Shown: positions 26,872 to 36,323, numbered from the stretch's first letter. The stretch: 64,000 nt of DNA from Catellatospora methionotrophica (GCF_011297335.1 NZ_JAAOTJ010000013.1:1-64000); one strand, 5' to 3'. Numbers and translations: made by a program. The notes: generated from the letters alone by a model not told the origin.

Positions 26872-27812
26872 CCCGGCCCCGCGCGCTGCTGGCCGCGCTC
26901 GCCACCGTCGTGTGCACGCTGGCGCTGACCCTGGTCGTGCAGAGCCCGGCCCACGCCGACTACATCTACTGCCCGCCGAACAACGGCCCCTGCATCCTCG
27001 TCGTCACCGGTGGCGGCGGGGGAGGCGGCGGTGGTGGCGGCGGCGGAGGCGGCGGTGACGGCATCGACTGCGAGCACGAGGACCTCGGCCCGATCCCCTG
27101 CCACGACCTGAGCATGGGCTGGTTCAACCACACCGACAGCTGCTACTACAACCGCCTGGACCTGACCGCCGACGACCCGCTGTGGGGCGGCAACGACCCC
27201 GCCGACGGCTTCATGTACGCGGTCTGGTGCTGGGGCGGCCTGTCGGCGGGCTGGCAGCAGGGCAGCACCGAATACCTGGAGGACCCGCCGCCGGGATACG
27301 GCGCGATGCCCTCGCCGATGGCGCTGGCCGTGCGGGCGATCAGGGCTATGCCGATCACCAAACCGCAGATCACCATGGTGCCCGAGATCGCCGCCGGGAG
27401 CGCGGGCCTGGTCGGCCTGCCGGTCTGGATGTGGACCCCGGCGGTCACCGCGACGGGCGACCTCGCCTGGGGCACGGTCACGCGGGATGCGGAGGTGCCC
27501 GGACTGCGCGTGATCGCCACCGCCGTCTCCACGCAGATCCGCTGGAGCATGGGCGACGGGGCCACGGTGGTGTGCCGGTCGCCGGGCACCGCATACGACC
27601 CCGCCCGGGGCAACGAGCCGTCGCCGACGTGCGGGCACCGGTACACCGAGCCCTCCCGCGGTGAGGAAGGCGGCGTTTACCACATCACCGCCGTCACCAC
27701 CTGGCACGTCGAGTGGCGCGTGGCCGGCGGCGGCGCGAGCGGCGACATCGACATCGAGCGGTCCGCGACGGCCCAGGTCCGGATCGACGAGATGCAGGTA
27801 GTGAACTCATGA
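26865..27812 (+). CDS. Secreted Gly-rich protein of the Tad locus
   Basis: A 315-residue protein from ATG 26865, which overlaps the preceding stop. A signal peptide (to about residue 32, SPAHA-D) is followed by a short Cys-containing part, an uninterrupted run of 16 Gly (about 47-62), and a region with several Cys (DCEHEDLGPIPCHD, SCYYN, WCWGG). The rest is a beta-rich domain (about 150-315) similar in style to PKD-like surface domains (STQIRWSMGDGATVVC). No enzymatic motif. It likely sits on the cell surface or works in pilus assembly; this is inference from gene order. Confidence 0.7.
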   Translation: MLTRPRALLAALATVVCTLALTLVVQSPAHADYIYCPPNNGPCILVVTGGGGGGGGGGGGGGGGDGIDCEHEDLGPIPCHDLSMGWFNHTDSCYYNRLDLTADDPLWGGNDPADGFMYAVWCWGGLSAGWQQGSTEYLEDPPPGYGAMPSPMALAVRAIRAMPITKPQITMVPEIAAGSAGLVGLPVWMWTPAVTATGDLAWGTVTRDAEVPGLRVIATAVSTQIRWSMGDGATVVCRSPGTAYDPARGNEPSPTCGHRYTEPSRGEEGGVYHITAVTTWHVEWRVAGGGASGDIDIERSATAQVRIDEMQVVNS

Positions 27813-27858
27813 ACCGGCGGCACGGCGGCCGGAGTGTCGAGAAACGAGGCAAGGCGGC

Positions 27859-28524
27859 ATGAGCGTCAACACGAGCGCACCGGCCAGGGCACTGCCCGCG
27901 GCGCCGATCGCGGTGCCCCGCACCGCTCCCCGGCGGCGGTCGGTGGCCCAGGGCGCGCTCGCCGTGCTCCTGATCATCGTCGGTGCACTGACCGCGGCGT
28001 ACGTCGCACAGCGCATCGGCAGCACGCACGACTACCTCGGGCTGGCCCGGCCGGTCGGCAAGGGCGCGCAGATCACCCGCGACGACCTGGTCGTGGTGCG
28101 GATCAACCAGGCCGTGGGCCTGCGCCCGATCCCCGCCGCGAACGCCGGGCAGGTGATCGGCAAGCGCGCGGTCATGGCGCTGGTGCCCGGCACGCTGCTG
28201 ACCCTGGACCAGGTCACCGAGACGCCCGTGCCCGCGCCGGGCCACCAGCTGATCGGCATCGCGCTCGGCGAGGACCGGATGCCCTCGGCGTCCCGGCTGG
28301 CCGTCGGCGCGGAGGTGCTGCTCGTGGTGGTGCCCGAACGCAGCACCGGCGACGGCCCGGACCTGGTCCCGCCGCGCACCATCACCGCCACGATCGTCCA
28401 GCTGGCCGCGGGCAGCAGGTCCGGCCAGTGGGTGATCAACGTCGAGGTGGCCACCGTGGACGCGCCCACCGTCGCCGCCCTGGCCGCGGGCGACCGCATC
28501 GTGCTCGTCCTCGACGGATCGTGA
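27859..28524 (+). CDS. SAF-domain CpaB/RcpC-like pilus assembly protein
   Basis: A 221-residue protein with a basic cytoplasmic N-terminus, one membrane helix (about 33-52) and an extracellular SAF domain (about 58-125: LARPVGKGAQITRDDLVVVRI, VIGKRAVMALVPGTLLTLDQV), followed by a beta-rich CpaB/RcpC-type segment. In didermic bacteria CpaB/RcpC works with the secretin; here, in an actinomycete, it probably anchors the pilus machine at the cell envelope. It starts 46 bases after the preceding gene and 10 bases before TadZ. Confidence 0.8.
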   Translation: MSVNTSAPARALPAAPIAVPRTAPRRRSVAQGALAVLLIIVGALTAAYVAQRIGSTHDYLGLARPVGKGAQITRDDLVVVRINQAVGLRPIPAANAGQVIGKRAVMALVPGTLLTLDQVTETPVPAPGHQLIGIALGEDRMPSASRLAVGAEVLLVVVPERSTGDGPDLVPPRTITATIVQLAAGSRSGQWVINVEVATVDAPTVAALAAGDRIVLVLDGS

Positions 28525-28534
28525 GCGGACGCCG

Positions 28535-29329
28535 ATGACCCTGATCGCGATCGTCTCCGCCAAGGGCTCGCCGGGGGCCTCCACGGCCGCCCTGGCGTTC
28601 ACCCTGACCTGGCCGTCGCCGGTGCTGCTGGCCGAGTGCGACCCGGCCGGCGGTGACCTGCTGGCCGGTTACCTGGCCCGCTACGAGCTGCCCGCCAACC
28701 GCGGGGTGCTGCCGCTGGCGTCGGCCGCGCTGCGTGGGTCGGCCGACGCCGAACTCGCGGGCAACCTGATCGACCTGGACGCCCCGCGCCAGCAGCGGAT
28801 GGCGCTGCCCGGCCTGACCGAGCCCGCGCAGGCCGCCACCCTGAGCCTGGCCTGGACCAGCCTCGGCGAGTTCTTCGCGCGGATGACCACGCAGCTGGTG
28901 ATCGCCGACTGCGGGCGGCTGTCGGCGGCGCATCCGCCGTGGGCGCTGCTGGCGCAGGCCGACCTGGTGCTGCTGGCGGTGCGGCCGCACTCGCTGCGCT
29001 CGGTGTCGCCGGCCGTCTCGGCGGTCACCGCGATGCGCCGGCAGCTGCCGGCCGGTTTCGTGGAGAACAGTCTGGGCCTGCTGCTGATCGGGGGCGGTAT
29101 CGGCGGCCGGGAGGTCTCCCGGCACCTGGGCGTGCCCGTGGTGGCGAGCCTGCCGTGGGATCCGGCGACCGCGGGCGCGCTGTGCGGTGACGGCAGGGGC
29201 CGCCGCCGGGCCGCGCTGATGCGCAAGTCCGCCGCGGCGTACGAGAACGTCACCTCGCTGATCGCGGCCCGCCGCATGGACAGCGCGCTGTCGCGGCGCG
29301 ACACCGAGCCGCTGCCGGTGTTGCCGTGA
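28535..29329 (+). CDS. TadZ/CpaE-like MinD-ParA ATPase
   Basis: A 264-residue P-loop protein with the deviant Walker A SAKGSPGASTAA (about 8-19) and the LAECDPAGGD segment of ParA/MinD ATPases. The Walker A' region LVIADCGRL is visible near the middle. TadZ/CpaE proteins place the Tad machine at the pole and recruit TadA. No receiver domain is present, so it is the short form. Its stop overlaps the tadA start by four bases. Confidence 0.85.
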   Translation: MTLIAIVSAKGSPGASTAALAFTLTWPSPVLLAECDPAGGDLLAGYLARYELPANRGVLPLASAALRGSADAELAGNLIDLDAPRQQRMALPGLTEPAQAATLSLAWTSLGEFFARMTTQLVIADCGRLSAAHPPWALLAQADLVLLAVRPHSLRSVSPAVSAVTAMRRQLPAGFVENSLGLLLIGGGIGGREVSRHLGVPVVASLPWDPATAGALCGDGRGRRRAALMRKSAAAYENVTSLIAARRMDSALSRRDTEPLPVLP

Positions 29330-30828
29330 CCGCCCCCCGGTTCATCCCGATCCCGCCCGAGGCCGCGGCGGTGCCCCGGGCCAACGGCCACCACCGTGGG
29401 TCCTATCCGGCTCAGCCGCCCGGGGCGCACGCCGCGCCCGCGGCTCCGGTCGACTACGCGGTGGTGCGCCAGCTGCAGGGCCGGGTCACCGAGACGCTGA
29501 CCCGGCTGCTGGAGGACTCGGCCAACGTCACCGCGGCCTACCGGCGGGAGACGGCGGCGCGCATCGGCCGCGAGGTCATCGCCGACTACGTGGTGGCGAT
29601 GGCGCACGCGGGCCAGCCGGTGAGCCCCGCGTACGAGCAGGCGCTGATGGACGCGGTCGTGGCCGGGATGTTCGGGGCCGGGCGGCTGCAGCGGCTGCTG
29701 GACGATCCGAAGATCACCAACGTGCACATCATCGGCTGCGACCAGGTGCTGCTGCACCACGCCGACGGCAGCCGCAGCCGGGGCGAGCCGGTCGCCGACA
29801 CCGACGACGAGCTCATCGGCATGCTGCAGGTGCTGGCCATGCGGGTGGCGGCGACCGAGCGGCAGCTGTCGGAGTCCAATCCCGAACTCGACATGCAGCT
29901 GCCCGACGGTTCCCGGATGACGGTGCTGTACAAGGTGTCGCCGCGCCCGATCGTCTACATCCGCAAACACAGCCTGTTCACGGCGACGCTGGACGAGCTG
30001 CGCGACCGCTGGGGCATGATCGACCTGCTGCTGTACCGGTTCCTGATCAAGGCGCTGGAGTCCGGCGCGAACATCATGATCGCGGGGCTGGCGGCGTCGG
30101 GCAAGACGACGCTGCTGCGCGCGCTGGGACGCACCATCCCGGCCGGCGAGCCGTACATCACCCTGGAGGAGTCGCGCGAGCTGGGCCTGCACGAGTCGCT
30201 GCACCCGTCGGACGAGAACTGGGTGATCAGCCTCGAAGCGCTGCAGGGCCACGGCGAGTACGACAACAGCGGCAAGCGCCGCGGCGAGAAGACCCTGCAC
30301 GACATGATGCCGATCACCCAGCGGCTCGGGGTGCGGCGGGTCATCGTCGGTGAGACGCGTGGCCGCGAGATCGTGCCGATGCTGCGCGCGATGACGGTCA
30401 GCCGGGGCGCGATGTGCACCATCCACGCGCGGCAGGCCCGCGAGGTGATGGACTCCATCGTCCAGCTGGCCTGCTCGTACGGCAACGACATCGGGGCTGA
30501 GCAGGCGCTGCGTATGGCGGCGCAGGGCATCGACCTGATCGTGTACACGGCGGTGGTCGACGAGCGCGCCATCGGCGGCGGCGAGCACCGGTTCGTCTCG
30601 CACGTCATCGAGGTCGGCGGCATGCGCGAGGACCGGGTGGTCACCACGGTCGTGTTCGGGCCGGGGCCGGACGGCCGGGCCGTGCCGCGCCACCTGCCCG
30701 AGCGCATCCGCGACGACCTGATGGATGTCGGCTACGACCCGCGCGAACTGGTGCCCTACATCGAGGCGGGGCCGCACAACCGGGGCTCGTGGACCAGGGA
30801 GCTGCACGTCAAGCGGGTGCGCCAATGA
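29326..30828 (+). CDS. tadA: TadA/CpaF secretion ATPase
   Basis: A 500-residue hexameric ATPase of the VirB11/CpaF family. The N-terminal Pro-rich tail (1-45) is probably flexible. The ATPase core has Walker A AGLAASGKTTL near residue 255, the Asp-box region ITLEESRELGL, Walker B VRRVIVGETRG, and the His-box stretch GAMCTIHAR. It powers pilus assembly (and possibly retraction). Start GTG 29326 overlaps the tadZ stop, and its end overlaps tadB; the whole run is tightly coupled. Confidence 0.93.
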   Translation: MTAPRFIPIPPEAAAVPRANGHHRGSYPAQPPGAHAAPAAPVDYAVVRQLQGRVTETLTRLLEDSANVTAAYRRETAARIGREVIADYVVAMAHAGQPVSPAYEQALMDAVVAGMFGAGRLQRLLDDPKITNVHIIGCDQVLLHHADGSRSRGEPVADTDDELIGMLQVLAMRVAATERQLSESNPELDMQLPDGSRMTVLYKVSPRPIVYIRKHSLFTATLDELRDRWGMIDLLLYRFLIKALESGANIMIAGLAASGKTTLLRALGRTIPAGEPYITLEESRELGLHESLHPSDENWVISLEALQGHGEYDNSGKRRGEKTLHDMMPITQRLGVRRVIVGETRGREIVPMLRAMTVSRGAMCTIHARQAREVMDSIVQLACSYGNDIGAEQALRMAAQGIDLIVYTAVVDERAIGGGEHRFVSHVIEVGGMREDRVVTTVVFGPGPDGRAVPRHLPERIRDDLMDVGYDPRELVPYIEAGPHNRGSWTRELHVKRVRQ

Positions 30829-31721
30829 CCCAGATCCTCGCGGCGCTGTCCGTGATCACGGCTGGCACCGGCATCGTGCTGGCGGTGCTGTTCCTGATCG
30901 GCACCCGCCGTCCGGCCGGTCCGGCGTCACCGTCGCGGCTGTGGCTGCGCCGGTTCTGGCGCGGTCAGGGGCGCACCGTGGCGCAGCGGCGTACGCACCA
31001 GGGGGTGCTGATCTTCGCGGTGTGCGCGGGCGCGGCGGCGTGGCTGATCACCGGATGGCCGGTGGGCGGTGTCATCGTCGCGCTGGCCGTGCCGGGGGTG
31101 CCGTGGCTGTTCTCCGCGGCCACCGCCGAGAAGAAGGCGCTGGCCCGGCTGGCGGCGCTGGAGGCGTGGACCCGGCGGGTCAGCGACTACGTGCGCAACG
31201 GCATCGGCCTGCAGGCCGCCATCGTCGCCACGGCCCGCACGGCGCCGCCGCTGCTGGCGACCGAGGTGCGCACGCTGGCCGCACGGGTCCAGGCGGGCAC
31301 CGGTCTGGCGATCGCGCTGCGCCAGTTCGCCGACGAGCTCGACGACCCCAGCTGCGACGAGGTCGTGGCCCCGCTCATCCTGCAGTCGGCGGACGGCGGG
31401 GAGGGCCTGCACCTGGCCCTGCTGGACATCGCGAACGGCCTCGGCGAGGAGATCGTGTCCCGGGCCACCGTGGACAGCGAGCGCTCGTCGGCCCGGTTCA
31501 CGGTGCGCTTCCTGACCGGCGTGACCGTGGCGCTGGTGTTGTTCGGCGTGCTGAACCCCGGCTACGCCGCGCCCTACCGCACCGTGCTCGGCCAGCTGAT
31601 CCTCGCCCTGCTCGCGGGCCTGTACGTGGCGCTGATGATGTGGATCCGCGGTCTGTCGCTGCCGGAGCGCCTGCCGCGCCTGCTGCGCTCGGAGACCGGC
31701 CCGGCGGAGGTGCGGTCATGA
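30825..31721 (+). CDS. tadB: TadB-like inner membrane platform protein
   Basis: A 298-residue protein from ATG 30825. It has two N-terminal membrane helices (about 5-25 and 55-85), a cytoplasmic T2SSF domain (about 110-235: LEAWTRRVSDYVRNGIGLQAAI, QFADELDDPSCDEVV), and two C-terminal helices. It is the platform subunit that meets TadA. It pairs with the TadC-like gene, with four-base overlaps at both ends. Confidence 0.88.
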   Translation: MTQILAALSVITAGTGIVLAVLFLIGTRRPAGPASPSRLWLRRFWRGQGRTVAQRRTHQGVLIFAVCAGAAAWLITGWPVGGVIVALAVPGVPWLFSAATAEKKALARLAALEAWTRRVSDYVRNGIGLQAAIVATARTAPPLLATEVRTLAARVQAGTGLAIALRQFADELDDPSCDEVVAPLILQSADGGEGLHLALLDIANGLGEEIVSRATVDSERSSARFTVRFLTGVTVALVLFGVLNPGYAAPYRTVLGQLILALLAGLYVALMMWIRGLSLPERLPRLLRSETGPAEVRS

Positions 31722-32599
31722 TCGGCGGCAACCTGTGGCTGGCGCTGGGCATCACCGGCGGCGCGATCGCCGGGTTCGGCGTGTACCTGCTGATCGCCCA
31801 GTTCGTGCCGGTCACACCCGCGCTCGGCCCGGCGCTGCGGCGGCTGCACCCGGGCGTCGACCCGCACTACGCGTCCCCGGCCGACCTGCCGGTCGTCGAC
31901 GGTGACTGGATCTCGAAACTGAAACTGCCCATGGCCGACCTGGCGATCCTGGACAAGACCCCGGAGCGGCACGTGTCCGCGGTCGCGCTGTCGGGTCTGC
32001 TGGGCCTGGTGCTGCCGGTGCTGGTGTCGGTGGTGCTGGTCGTGACGGGCCGCTCGCTGCCGGTGGCCGTGCCGGTGGCGGTGACCCTGCTGCTGGCGCT
32101 GGGCATGGGCGCGCTGGCCCACTACGACATGCTGGCCAAGGCGAAGTCCGCGCGGGCCGAGTTCGTCCGGGCGCTGTGCACCTACGCCACGCTGACCGCG
32201 CACCAGGTGCGTTCCGGGCATGGCGCGGTCGAGGCGATGGAGCGCTCGGCGCGCATCTGCGATGGCTGGCCGTACGTGCGGCTGCGCAGCGCACTGCTCA
32301 GCGCGCAGTTGCAGATGCGCGCGCCCTGGGACGAGCTGAAGGGGCTGGCGACGGCCATCGGCGTGGTCGAGCTGACCAGTTTCGCCGACATCATGGGCAG
32401 CGCCGGCAACGACGGCGCCCAGGTGTACCAGACGCTGCGCGCCCAGTCGGCGTCGCTGCGCGACCAGATCCGGGTCCGTGCCCTGGAGGTGGCGAAGACG
32501 CGTACCTCCAAGCTGGACATCCCATCGACGATGATGATCATGATCTTGCTGGTCCTGGTCGGCTATCCGCTGATGATGAGCCTGTTCAACCAACGATGA
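31718..32599 (+). CDS. tadC: TadC-like inner membrane platform protein
   Basis: A 293-residue protein from ATG 31718, overlapping tadB by four bases. One N-terminal helix, two more around residues 90-130 and one at the C-terminus (about 265-290) flank the T2SSF-type domain (YATLTAHQVRSGHGAVEAM, ATAIGVVELTSFADIMG). Reading the same frame upstream runs through tadB in another phase, so the internal ATG is the true start. It is the second platform subunit of the Tad machine. Confidence 0.88.
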   Translation: MIGGNLWLALGITGGAIAGFGVYLLIAQFVPVTPALGPALRRLHPGVDPHYASPADLPVVDGDWISKLKLPMADLAILDKTPERHVSAVALSGLLGLVLPVLVSVVLVVTGRSLPVAVPVAVTLLLALGMGALAHYDMLAKAKSARAEFVRALCTYATLTAHQVRSGHGAVEAMERSARICDGWPYVRLRSALLSAQLQMRAPWDELKGLATAIGVVELTSFADIMGSAGNDGAQVYQTLRAQSASLRDQIRVRALEVAKTRTSKLDIPSTMMIMILLVLVGYPLMMSLFNQR

Positions 32600-32613
32600 G
32601 GAGTAGTCACGAC

Positions 32614-32835
32614 ATGTTCATGACCCTTTACGCGGCGGCCGAGGTCCGCCTGCGTGCCCTTCTCGCTTCCGACGCCCGGGATCGGGGCGAGGGCCCCGTC
32701 CCGCACATCGTGCTGGTCGCCATCATGGCGCTCGCCGCGGTCGCGATCGCCACGGCGGTGTGGGGCATCGCCGAAGGCTGGATGGACCAGGTCCCCACCG
32801 ACGCTCCGGCCGGCCCGGGTGGCGGCGCCCCGTGA
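32614..32835 (+). CDS. Flp-like pilin candidate
   Basis: A 73-residue protein from ATG 32614, with GAGGAG 10 bases upstream. A short basic leader (about 1-27) is followed by a hydrophobic helix (HIVLVAIMALAAVAIATAVWGI) and a small polar tail. Size, position between tadC and the TadE-like genes and single helix fit the Flp major pilin. However, the usual Glu at +5 after the processing Gly is absent (GEGPVPHIVL), and the tail is only about 20 residues, Pro/Gly-rich. So it could instead be a non-pilin linker protein. No second flp gene is seen in the window. Confidence 0.65.
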   Translation: MFMTLYAAAEVRLRALLASDARDRGEGPVPHIVLVAIMALAAVAIATAVWGIAEGWMDQVPTDAPAGPGGGAP

Positions 32836-33257
32836 TCTTCCGCGCGTTCCGTGACCGGCTCCGGCGACGGAGCCGGTCACGGGCGTGCCCGGACCGCGGC
32901 GGCAGCGCCGTCGAGTTCGCCATCATCGCCGCGCCGCTGCTGCTGGTCTCCCTGATGGTGGTGCAGACGGGGCTGTACTTCTACGCCCGCTCGGTCGCGC
33001 TCGCCGCGGCGACGCAGGGTGCCAACGCGGGCCGCCAGCACGGCAGCACGAACGACGCGGCCAGGGCCAACGCCAACGACTTCCTCGGCCGGATCGGGCC
33101 GGGACTGCAGAACCCCGTGGTCGTGGTGACCCGCGACGCCGCCAACACCGAGGTCACCGTCGTCGTCACCGGACGGGCGGTCAGCGTGCTCCCGTTCGTG
33201 AACCCGTTCGAGATCCGGCAGCAGGCGCACGGACCGGTCGAGAGGTGGGTGCCGTGA
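32832..33257 (+). CDS. TadE-like pseudopilin 1
   Basis: A 141-residue protein from GTG 32832, overlapping the previous stop. It has a basic leader, a processing-type site RGGSAVEF with Glu near +4/+5, a hydrophobic helix (AIIAAPLLLVSLMVVQTGLYF), then an extracellular TadE domain (about 45-141). Family members are minor pilins cleaved by the TadV prepilin peptidase. Followed with four-base overlap by a second TadE-like gene. Confidence 0.85.
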   Translation: MIFRAFRDRLRRRSRSRACPDRGGSAVEFAIIAAPLLLVSLMVVQTGLYFYARSVALAAATQGANAGRQHGSTNDAARANANDFLGRIGPGLQNPVVVVTRDAANTEVTVVVTGRAVSVLPFVNPFEIRQQAHGPVERWVP

Positions 33258-33685
33258 TCATGCGCCGGCGTGGGGACCGCGGCTCGGCCGCCATCGAGCT
33301 GGCCATCCTGGTGCCCTCCGTGCTGCTGTTCTTCGCCGCGGTCGTCGTCGGCGGCCGGTACAGCCTGGCCCGCCAGGCGGGGGAGGCGGCCGCGTACGAC
33401 GCCGCGCGCACCGCGAGCCTGGCCCGGTCCGAGTCCGCCGCCCGCGCCGAGGCCTACGACGCCGCCATGGCCTCCTACAACGCCGCGGGCCTGCGCTGTG
33501 AGCCACTGGACGCGCAGGTCGACGCGTCGGGGTTCCTGCAGCCGGTGGGCGTGGCCGCGACCGTCACCGTACGGGTGAGCTGTCAGGTGCAGTTCGCCGA
33601 CATCTCGATGCCGGGTGTGCCGGGCAGCTTCCTCATCGAGTCCTCGTTCACCAGCCCGCTCGACACCTACCGGAGCCGCCGATGA
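33254..33685 (+). CDS. TadE-like pseudopilin 2
   Basis: A 143-residue protein from GTG 33254 (ATG 33260 is the alternative). The site DRGSAAIELAIL has Glu at +5 after Gly, the classic prepilin signature; a helix to about residue 38 and a TadE-type extracellular part with two Cys (RCEPLD, VRVSCQV) follow. It overlaps both neighbours by four bases, so the three TadE/G-type proteins are probably made together. Confidence 0.85.
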   Translation: MIMRRRGDRGSAAIELAILVPSVLLFFAAVVVGGRYSLARQAGEAAAYDAARTASLARSESAARAEAYDAAMASYNAAGLRCEPLDAQVDASGFLQPVGVAATVTVRVSCQVQFADISMPGVPGSFLIESSFTSPLDTYRSRR

Positions 33686-34092
33686 CCAGGTGGCGCGGTG
33701 ACGCGGGCAAGGCGACCGTGTTCGTGGTGATCATGGCGCAGGCCTGGGTCTTCATGTTCGGCATGGTCGTCGTCGGCGGCGGGCGGCTGCGTGCCTACCA
33801 GCGCGCCGACAATGTCGCCGCCGAAGCCGCGCGCAGCGCGGGGCAGGCCATCGACCCGGCCGAGGCCATCCAGGGCCACGACAAGACCATCGACAGCACC
33901 CTGGCGACCGCCGCCGCGCAGGCCTACCTGAACAGCGTCGGCGCCACCGGCACGATCACCGTCGCACCCGACGGCGAATCGGTCACCGTACGCGCCACCA
34001 TCACCTACCAGAACCCTTCCGGCCTGGCCTTCCTTGGCGGGGCAACCTGGCGCGCCACCGGCGAGGCCACCGCGACACTCCTCATCGGATAG
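33682..34092 (+). CDS. TadE/TadG-like pilus assembly protein 3
   Basis: A 136-residue protein from ATG 33682, overlapping the previous gene. A short basic leader, a helix (TVFVVIMAQAWVFMFGMVVV) and an extracellular beta-rich part (SVGATGTITVAPDGESVTVRATITYQ) resemble TadE/TadG pseudopilins and Rv3660c-type neighbours. The Glu expected after the processing Gly is missing (DAGKATVF). Probably a minor, perhaps uncleaved, subunit. Confidence 0.75.
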   Translation: MTRWRGDAGKATVFVVIMAQAWVFMFGMVVVGGGRLRAYQRADNVAAEAARSAGQAIDPAEAIQGHDKTIDSTLATAAAQAYLNSVGATGTITVAPDGESVTVRATITYQNPSGLAFLGGATWRATGEATATLLIG

Positions 34093-34133
34093 ACCTGCTC
34101 GCCGGTCGAGCAGCCACACGAAAGGGCGCAACC

Positions 34134-36323
34134 ATGGCACCAGTCCGGCGTAACCGGCCCCACTGGACGCTGCGCCTGTTCGCCGGCCTCGCAGCGCTGA
34201 CCGGGATCGTGGCGATCGTCGCGGGTGTGCCCGTGCTGCTGGTGGAGCTCGCAGGCAACCCGCTGCCCCGGCACCTGCCCACGCTCGACGAGCTCGGCAC
34301 CGCGCTGACCTCGCCCGACAACGGCGACCTGTTCCTGCGCGTGCTCACGCTCGCGGGCTGGGCAGCCTGGGCCACCTTCACCCTCAGCATCCTGATCGAG
34401 ATCGGCGCGCGCATCAGCGGCCGCCGCGCCGCCCGGCTGCCCGGCCTCGGCCTGCAACAGCGGGCCGCCACCGTGCTCGTCGGCGCGCTCATCGCGGTGT
34501 TCGCCGGGGCGAGCGTGGCGACCGCGGCCCTGCCCGCGCTGCCCGGCCCGAGTCCCACCCGCGCCGTCGCGGCCGCACCGTACGCCGGAGTGGTGGCCGT
34601 GCCCCGGGTCGCGCCCGCGCTGGCGTACGCCCCACCGGCCCTGCCCCAGGCCGCACCCGCCGCTCTGGCCGCCCCGGCCGCCGCCGCCCCGGCCCCCGCC
34701 GCCGTGACCGCAGCCGCGCTCTATCAGCGGTACCAGGCCCCGCCGCCCCGCCAGCGCGTCGAGCGCGCCGTGTACGTCGTCAAGAAGGGCGACTACCTCG
34801 GCTGCATCGCGCAGCGCTTCACCGGTGACTTCGACCGCTACCAGCAGCTCGTGGCGCTTAACCCGCAGCTGATCCGCAACCCGAACCAGATCGAGCCCGG
34901 CTGGCGGATCGTGCTGCCCGCCGACGCGCACGACCGCGGCCAGATCCGCCACGCGACCGGGCGGCTCCTGCTGCCCGCCGTGGAGACCCCCGCCCCGCAG
35001 CAGCCCGCGACCCCGCCACCGCCAGCGACCCCGCCGTCGCCCGCGACCCCGCCACCGGTCACCCCGTCCGCCCAGGCCAGTCCGCCTCCGGCGTCTCCCG
35101 CGCCGAGCAAGGCCGCGCCGACCAAGGCCGCGCCGCCCGCCGCGGCACCGTCGGCCGCAGCCCCGTCGCCGTCCGTGGTGCCCGCCCCGGCGACCCGGCC
35201 GAACATCGTGCCGCTGGACGAGACCGACCCCGGCACCGGCAAGGTCAAGGTGCTCGCCGCCGGTGCCGGGCTGGCGCTGGCCGGGGTGCTCGCCGGGCAC
35301 GTCGTGGTGCGCCGCCGGATCCGCCGCCTGCACCGGATGCGGGTGGGCCGCCGACGCGGCGTCGGCGGCGTACGCAGCCCGCTCGGCTACCGCTCCCGCG
35401 AGGTCCCGCCGCGCCACCGCGCCACCGAACGCCTCGACGCCGGGCTGCGCCAGCTCACCGCCGGACTGCGCGGCCGCTCCCCGTGGGAGATGCCGGACAT
35501 CGCCGCCGCCTGGGAACACGGTGGCGACCTCGCGATCATCCTGGCCGCCCCGTGCGCGGACCCGCCCGAGCCGTTCGACGTGCAGTGGCCCAACACCTGG
35601 TCGCTGGCGGCCTCGTCCTGGCTGCCCGACCGCGTCGACACCCCGTCCCTGCTGCCCGGCCTGCTCAAGATCGGTAGCTGGCCGCAGGGCGGCGAGCTGT
35701 TCGTCGACGGCGAGCGCACCGGCCTGCTGACCCTGCTCGGCGACCCGCAGCGCTGCGACGACCTGCTCCGCTACCTGGTCGCCGAAGCGGCCACAGCCAC
35801 CTGGACCGACGAGGCCACGGTGACCGTCGCCGGGCTGAGCAACGCCGACATGCGCGCGCTCGGCTCGCTCAGCGACCGGGTACGCACCAGCTCATCGGTC
35901 AGCGACGCCCTGTCGCGCATCGGGCGACGGGCCGCCGCCAACGCCGCCGTGCTGCACGACTCGCAGACCGCCGACATGCCCACCGCCCGCATCAACAACG
36001 TCACCGGCGACGCGTGGGGCATCCAGCTGCTGTTCATCGCCGACCCGTGGGGCGAGCACACCGAGCAGCTGCGCGACCTCGACGCGCTGCTGGCCGACCT
36101 CGGCCGCGTCGGCATCGCCGTCATCGCCACCCACCCCACCGGCACCCGCTGGTCGGCGACCATCTCCTCCGACGGCGGCGTACACATGTCCTGGCTGGCC
36201 GTCACCGACATCACCGCGTGCGAGCTGACCAGCGCCCGGCTCGCCGCGCACGTGGCCGGGCTGGCCCAGGTCGCACGGGTGCCGGTGCAGACGACCAGCG
36301 GCCCGCGCCACCGGCTGCGCTGA
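34134..36323 (+). CDS. Membrane LysM protein of the Tad locus
   Basis: A 729-residue protein with GAAAGGG upstream. Two or three membrane helices lie in the first 145 residues, then an Ala/Pro linker, a LysM domain (about 213-262: YVVKKGDYLGCIAQRF..., NQIEPGWRIVLP), a long Pro/Ala-rich linker (about 285-360), a further helix (near 380-395) and a C-terminal cytoplasmic domain (about 435-725) resembling those of actinomycete Tad-linked LysM/BTAD proteins. LysM binds peptidoglycan, so it may anchor the machine to the wall. It is the last gene of the pilus run, 41 bases after the previous one. Confidence 0.82.
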   Translation: MAPVRRNRPHWTLRLFAGLAALTGIVAIVAGVPVLLVELAGNPLPRHLPTLDELGTALTSPDNGDLFLRVLTLAGWAAWATFTLSILIEIGARISGRRAARLPGLGLQQRAATVLVGALIAVFAGASVATAALPALPGPSPTRAVAAAPYAGVVAVPRVAPALAYAPPALPQAAPAALAAPAAAAPAPAAVTAAALYQRYQAPPPRQRVERAVYVVKKGDYLGCIAQRFTGDFDRYQQLVALNPQLIRNPNQIEPGWRIVLPADAHDRGQIRHATGRLLLPAVETPAPQQPATPPPPATPPSPATPPPVTPSAQASPPPASPAPSKAAPTKAAPPAAAPSAAAPSPSVVPAPATRPNIVPLDETDPGTGKVKVLAAGAGLALAGVLAGHVVVRRRIRRLHRMRVGRRRGVGGVRSPLGYRSREVPPRHRATERLDAGLRQLTAGLRGRSPWEMPDIAAAWEHGGDLAIILAAPCADPPEPFDVQWPNTWSLAASSWLPDRVDTPSLLPGLLKIGSWPQGGELFVDGERTGLLTLLGDPQRCDDLLRYLVAEAATATWTDEATVTVAGLSNADMRALGSLSDRVRTSSSVSDALSRIGRRAAANAAVLHDSQTADMPTARINNVTGDAWGIQLLFIADPWGEHTEQLRDLDALLADLGRVGIAVIATHPTGTRWSATISSDGGVHMSWLAVTDITACELTSARLAAHVAGLAQVARVPVQTTSGPRHRLR

